Positions 39,019 to 39,824 of a stretch of DNA of 39,824 nt are shown here, piece by piece (position 1 is the stretch's first letter; each line of letters starts with the position of its first letter). Under the pieces are notes generated by a model. That model had not been told where the DNA came from and made no database searches. It saw nothing but the letters and a program-made list of their open reading frames with translations. The translations under genes and the position numbers were made by a program. Source of the DNA: CAYLZO01 sp964387775 (GTDB lineage Bacteria > Chloroflexota > Anaerolineae > JAAYZQ01); assembly GCA_964387775.1 (NCBI GenBank), contig CAYLZO010000015.1, positions 1 through 39,824 of the forward strand, in the 5' to 3' direction.

Positions 39019-39824
39019 ATGATCGCAAGATTCGCAGAGCTCTACGACTATCGGGAACTGATCCGCAACCTCGTCATCCGGGATCTGAAGGTTCGTTACA
39101 AGAACTCGATCCTGGGTGTGTTGTGGTCTTTGCTGAACCCGTTGTTGATGACGGTCGTATTCACCGTCGTCTTTACGCTGATGATTCCCAGCGGCAGCCA
39201 GGAGAACTATCCGGTCTTTTTCATGTGTGGCTTTTTGCCCTGGACGTTTCTGTCCGGATCCCTGTTGGGTGGAACTGGGTCCATCGTCAACAACGCGCCG
39301 TTGATCAAAAAGGTCTATTTTCCGCGAGAGATCCTGCCCATCAGTGAAGTGCTCTCGAACCTGATCAATTTTTTCATCGCCTTGATCGTGCTCTTTGCCC
39401 TAGTCCTGGCCTTTGGCATTCCCCTGACGGCGGCGGTGCTCATGCTGCCCCTCATCATCCTGGCCCAGGTGATGTTTGTCGCGGGGATGGCCCTGATCCT
39501 GACGACGGCCAACGTCTTTTACCGGGATACCCAGCACATTTTGGAAATCGTGATGCAGGCCTGGTTTTTCTTGACGCCCATTTTTTATCCCATCGACATT
39601 TTGCCCGAGAGCAAGGTGATCCTGGGCATGACCGTGGACATTCAGCTTTGGCTGCGACGCCTCAACCCGATGGCCTCGCTGGTGGCTTCCTACCGAGATG
39701 TGCTCTACCGGGGGAACTTTACCGGGGCGGACTTTTTTCTGCGGACCTTTGTCACTTGTCTGGGTATTCTCGTGATAGGCTACCTGGTCTTTTGCCGATT
39801 CAGTTCAGTGTTTGGAGAAGAAGC
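39019..39824 (+). CDS. ABC-2 polysaccharide export permease (partial, runs off window)
   Basis: 268 codons are present and open to the window end, beginning MIARFAELYDYRELIRNLVI. The opening RDLKVRYKNSILGVLWSLLNP is the hallmark of the Wzm/TagG/RfbA-type ABC-2 permease for O-antigen or teichoic-acid export. At least five membrane segments follow, with FLTPIFYPIDILPES before the last pair. The matching Wzt-like ATPase is expected just downstream. It exports a lipid-linked glycan across the inner membrane. Nearly complete, as relatives are about 265-275 residues. Confidence 0.9.
   Translation, partial: MIARFAELYDYRELIRNLVIRDLKVRYKNSILGVLWSLLNPLLMTVVFTVVFTLMIPSGSQENYPVFFMCGFLPWTFLSGSLLGGTGSIVNNAPLIKKVYFPREILPISEVLSNLINFFIALIVLFALVLAFGIPLTAAVLMLPLIILAQVMFVAGMALILTTANVFYRDTQHILEIVMQAWFFLTPIFYPIDILPESKVILGMTVDIQLWLRRLNPMASLVASYRDVLYRGNFTGADFFLRTFVTCLGILVIGYLVFCRFSSVFGEE

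Overview
The window is high-GC DNA with dense gene packing, frequent ATGA or GTGA stop/start overlaps, GGAGG-type ribosome binding sites, and promoters fitting TTGACA-N17-TATAAT. Family content points to Chloroflexota, probably an Anaerolineae, Caldilineae or Ardenticatenia lineage. Relevant families are a BTAD-AAA-TPR giant regulator, DUF11 and CSLREA secreted giants with an xYLPLVx motif, DUF2079, DUF4037, a DUF5656-like protein, many GNAT acetyltransferases and a radical SAM/HhH protein. This is family recognition from sequence; no search was run. No rRNA, tRNA, CRISPR array, transposase or phage gene was seen.

Layout: (1) 99-3879, minus strand: a TetR repressor with a perfect 20-bp operator at its own promoter, an ABC-2 ATPase and two ABC-2 permeases (drug-efflux type). 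(2) 4174-21426: a surface/secreted-protein region. It holds a 787-aa protein of 14 propeller-type repeats, a 1599-aa FG-GAP/CSLREA/beta-helix/DUF11 protein coupled to a 73-aa small protein, a divergent 1226-aa BTAD-AAA-TPR regulator with 11-bp-spaced direct repeats before its start, and an 1833-aa DUF11-repeat protein with a long structured leader. (3) 21430-25270: a gene-poor and decaying stretch around a DUF2079 membrane protein. It has a gene fragment, a GNAT/oligopeptide-permease chimeric pseudogene and a truncated, frameshifted RIO-type kinase, bounded by an inverted repeat. (4) 25272-29648, minus strand: an operon of three acetyltransferase genes, a DUF4037 nucleotidyltransferase-like protein and an alpha/beta hydrolase. 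(5) 29665-30293: a divergent AbrB-type antitoxin/RelE-ParE-type toxin pair. (6) 30313-33855, minus strand: an operon of an ABC-2 permease without ATPase, a 55-aa small protein, a SAM methyltransferase and an MFS exporter. It is preceded by a 28-codon leader ORF, a possible antiterminator and two intrinsic terminators in tandem. (7) 33955-37625: a membrane protein, a radical SAM/HhH DNA modification or repair protein, a MazG-like pyrophosphohydrolase and another membrane protein. (8) 37666-39824: the start of a polysaccharide locus, with a glycosyltransferase behind a promoter-proximal terminator and an ABC-2 polysaccharide-export permease cut by the window end.

The strongest candidate for something undescribed is the attenuator-controlled operon at 30313-33855. 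Its architecture (leader peptide, competing RNA helices, tandem terminators, then exporters and a methyltransferase) resembles ribosome-sensing antibiotic-resistance operons. A second theme is a set of short palindromic or 7-bp repeats, several lying in frame inside coding genes. A third is an xYLPLVx peptide shared by all three large secreted proteins, at the very C-terminus of two of them.
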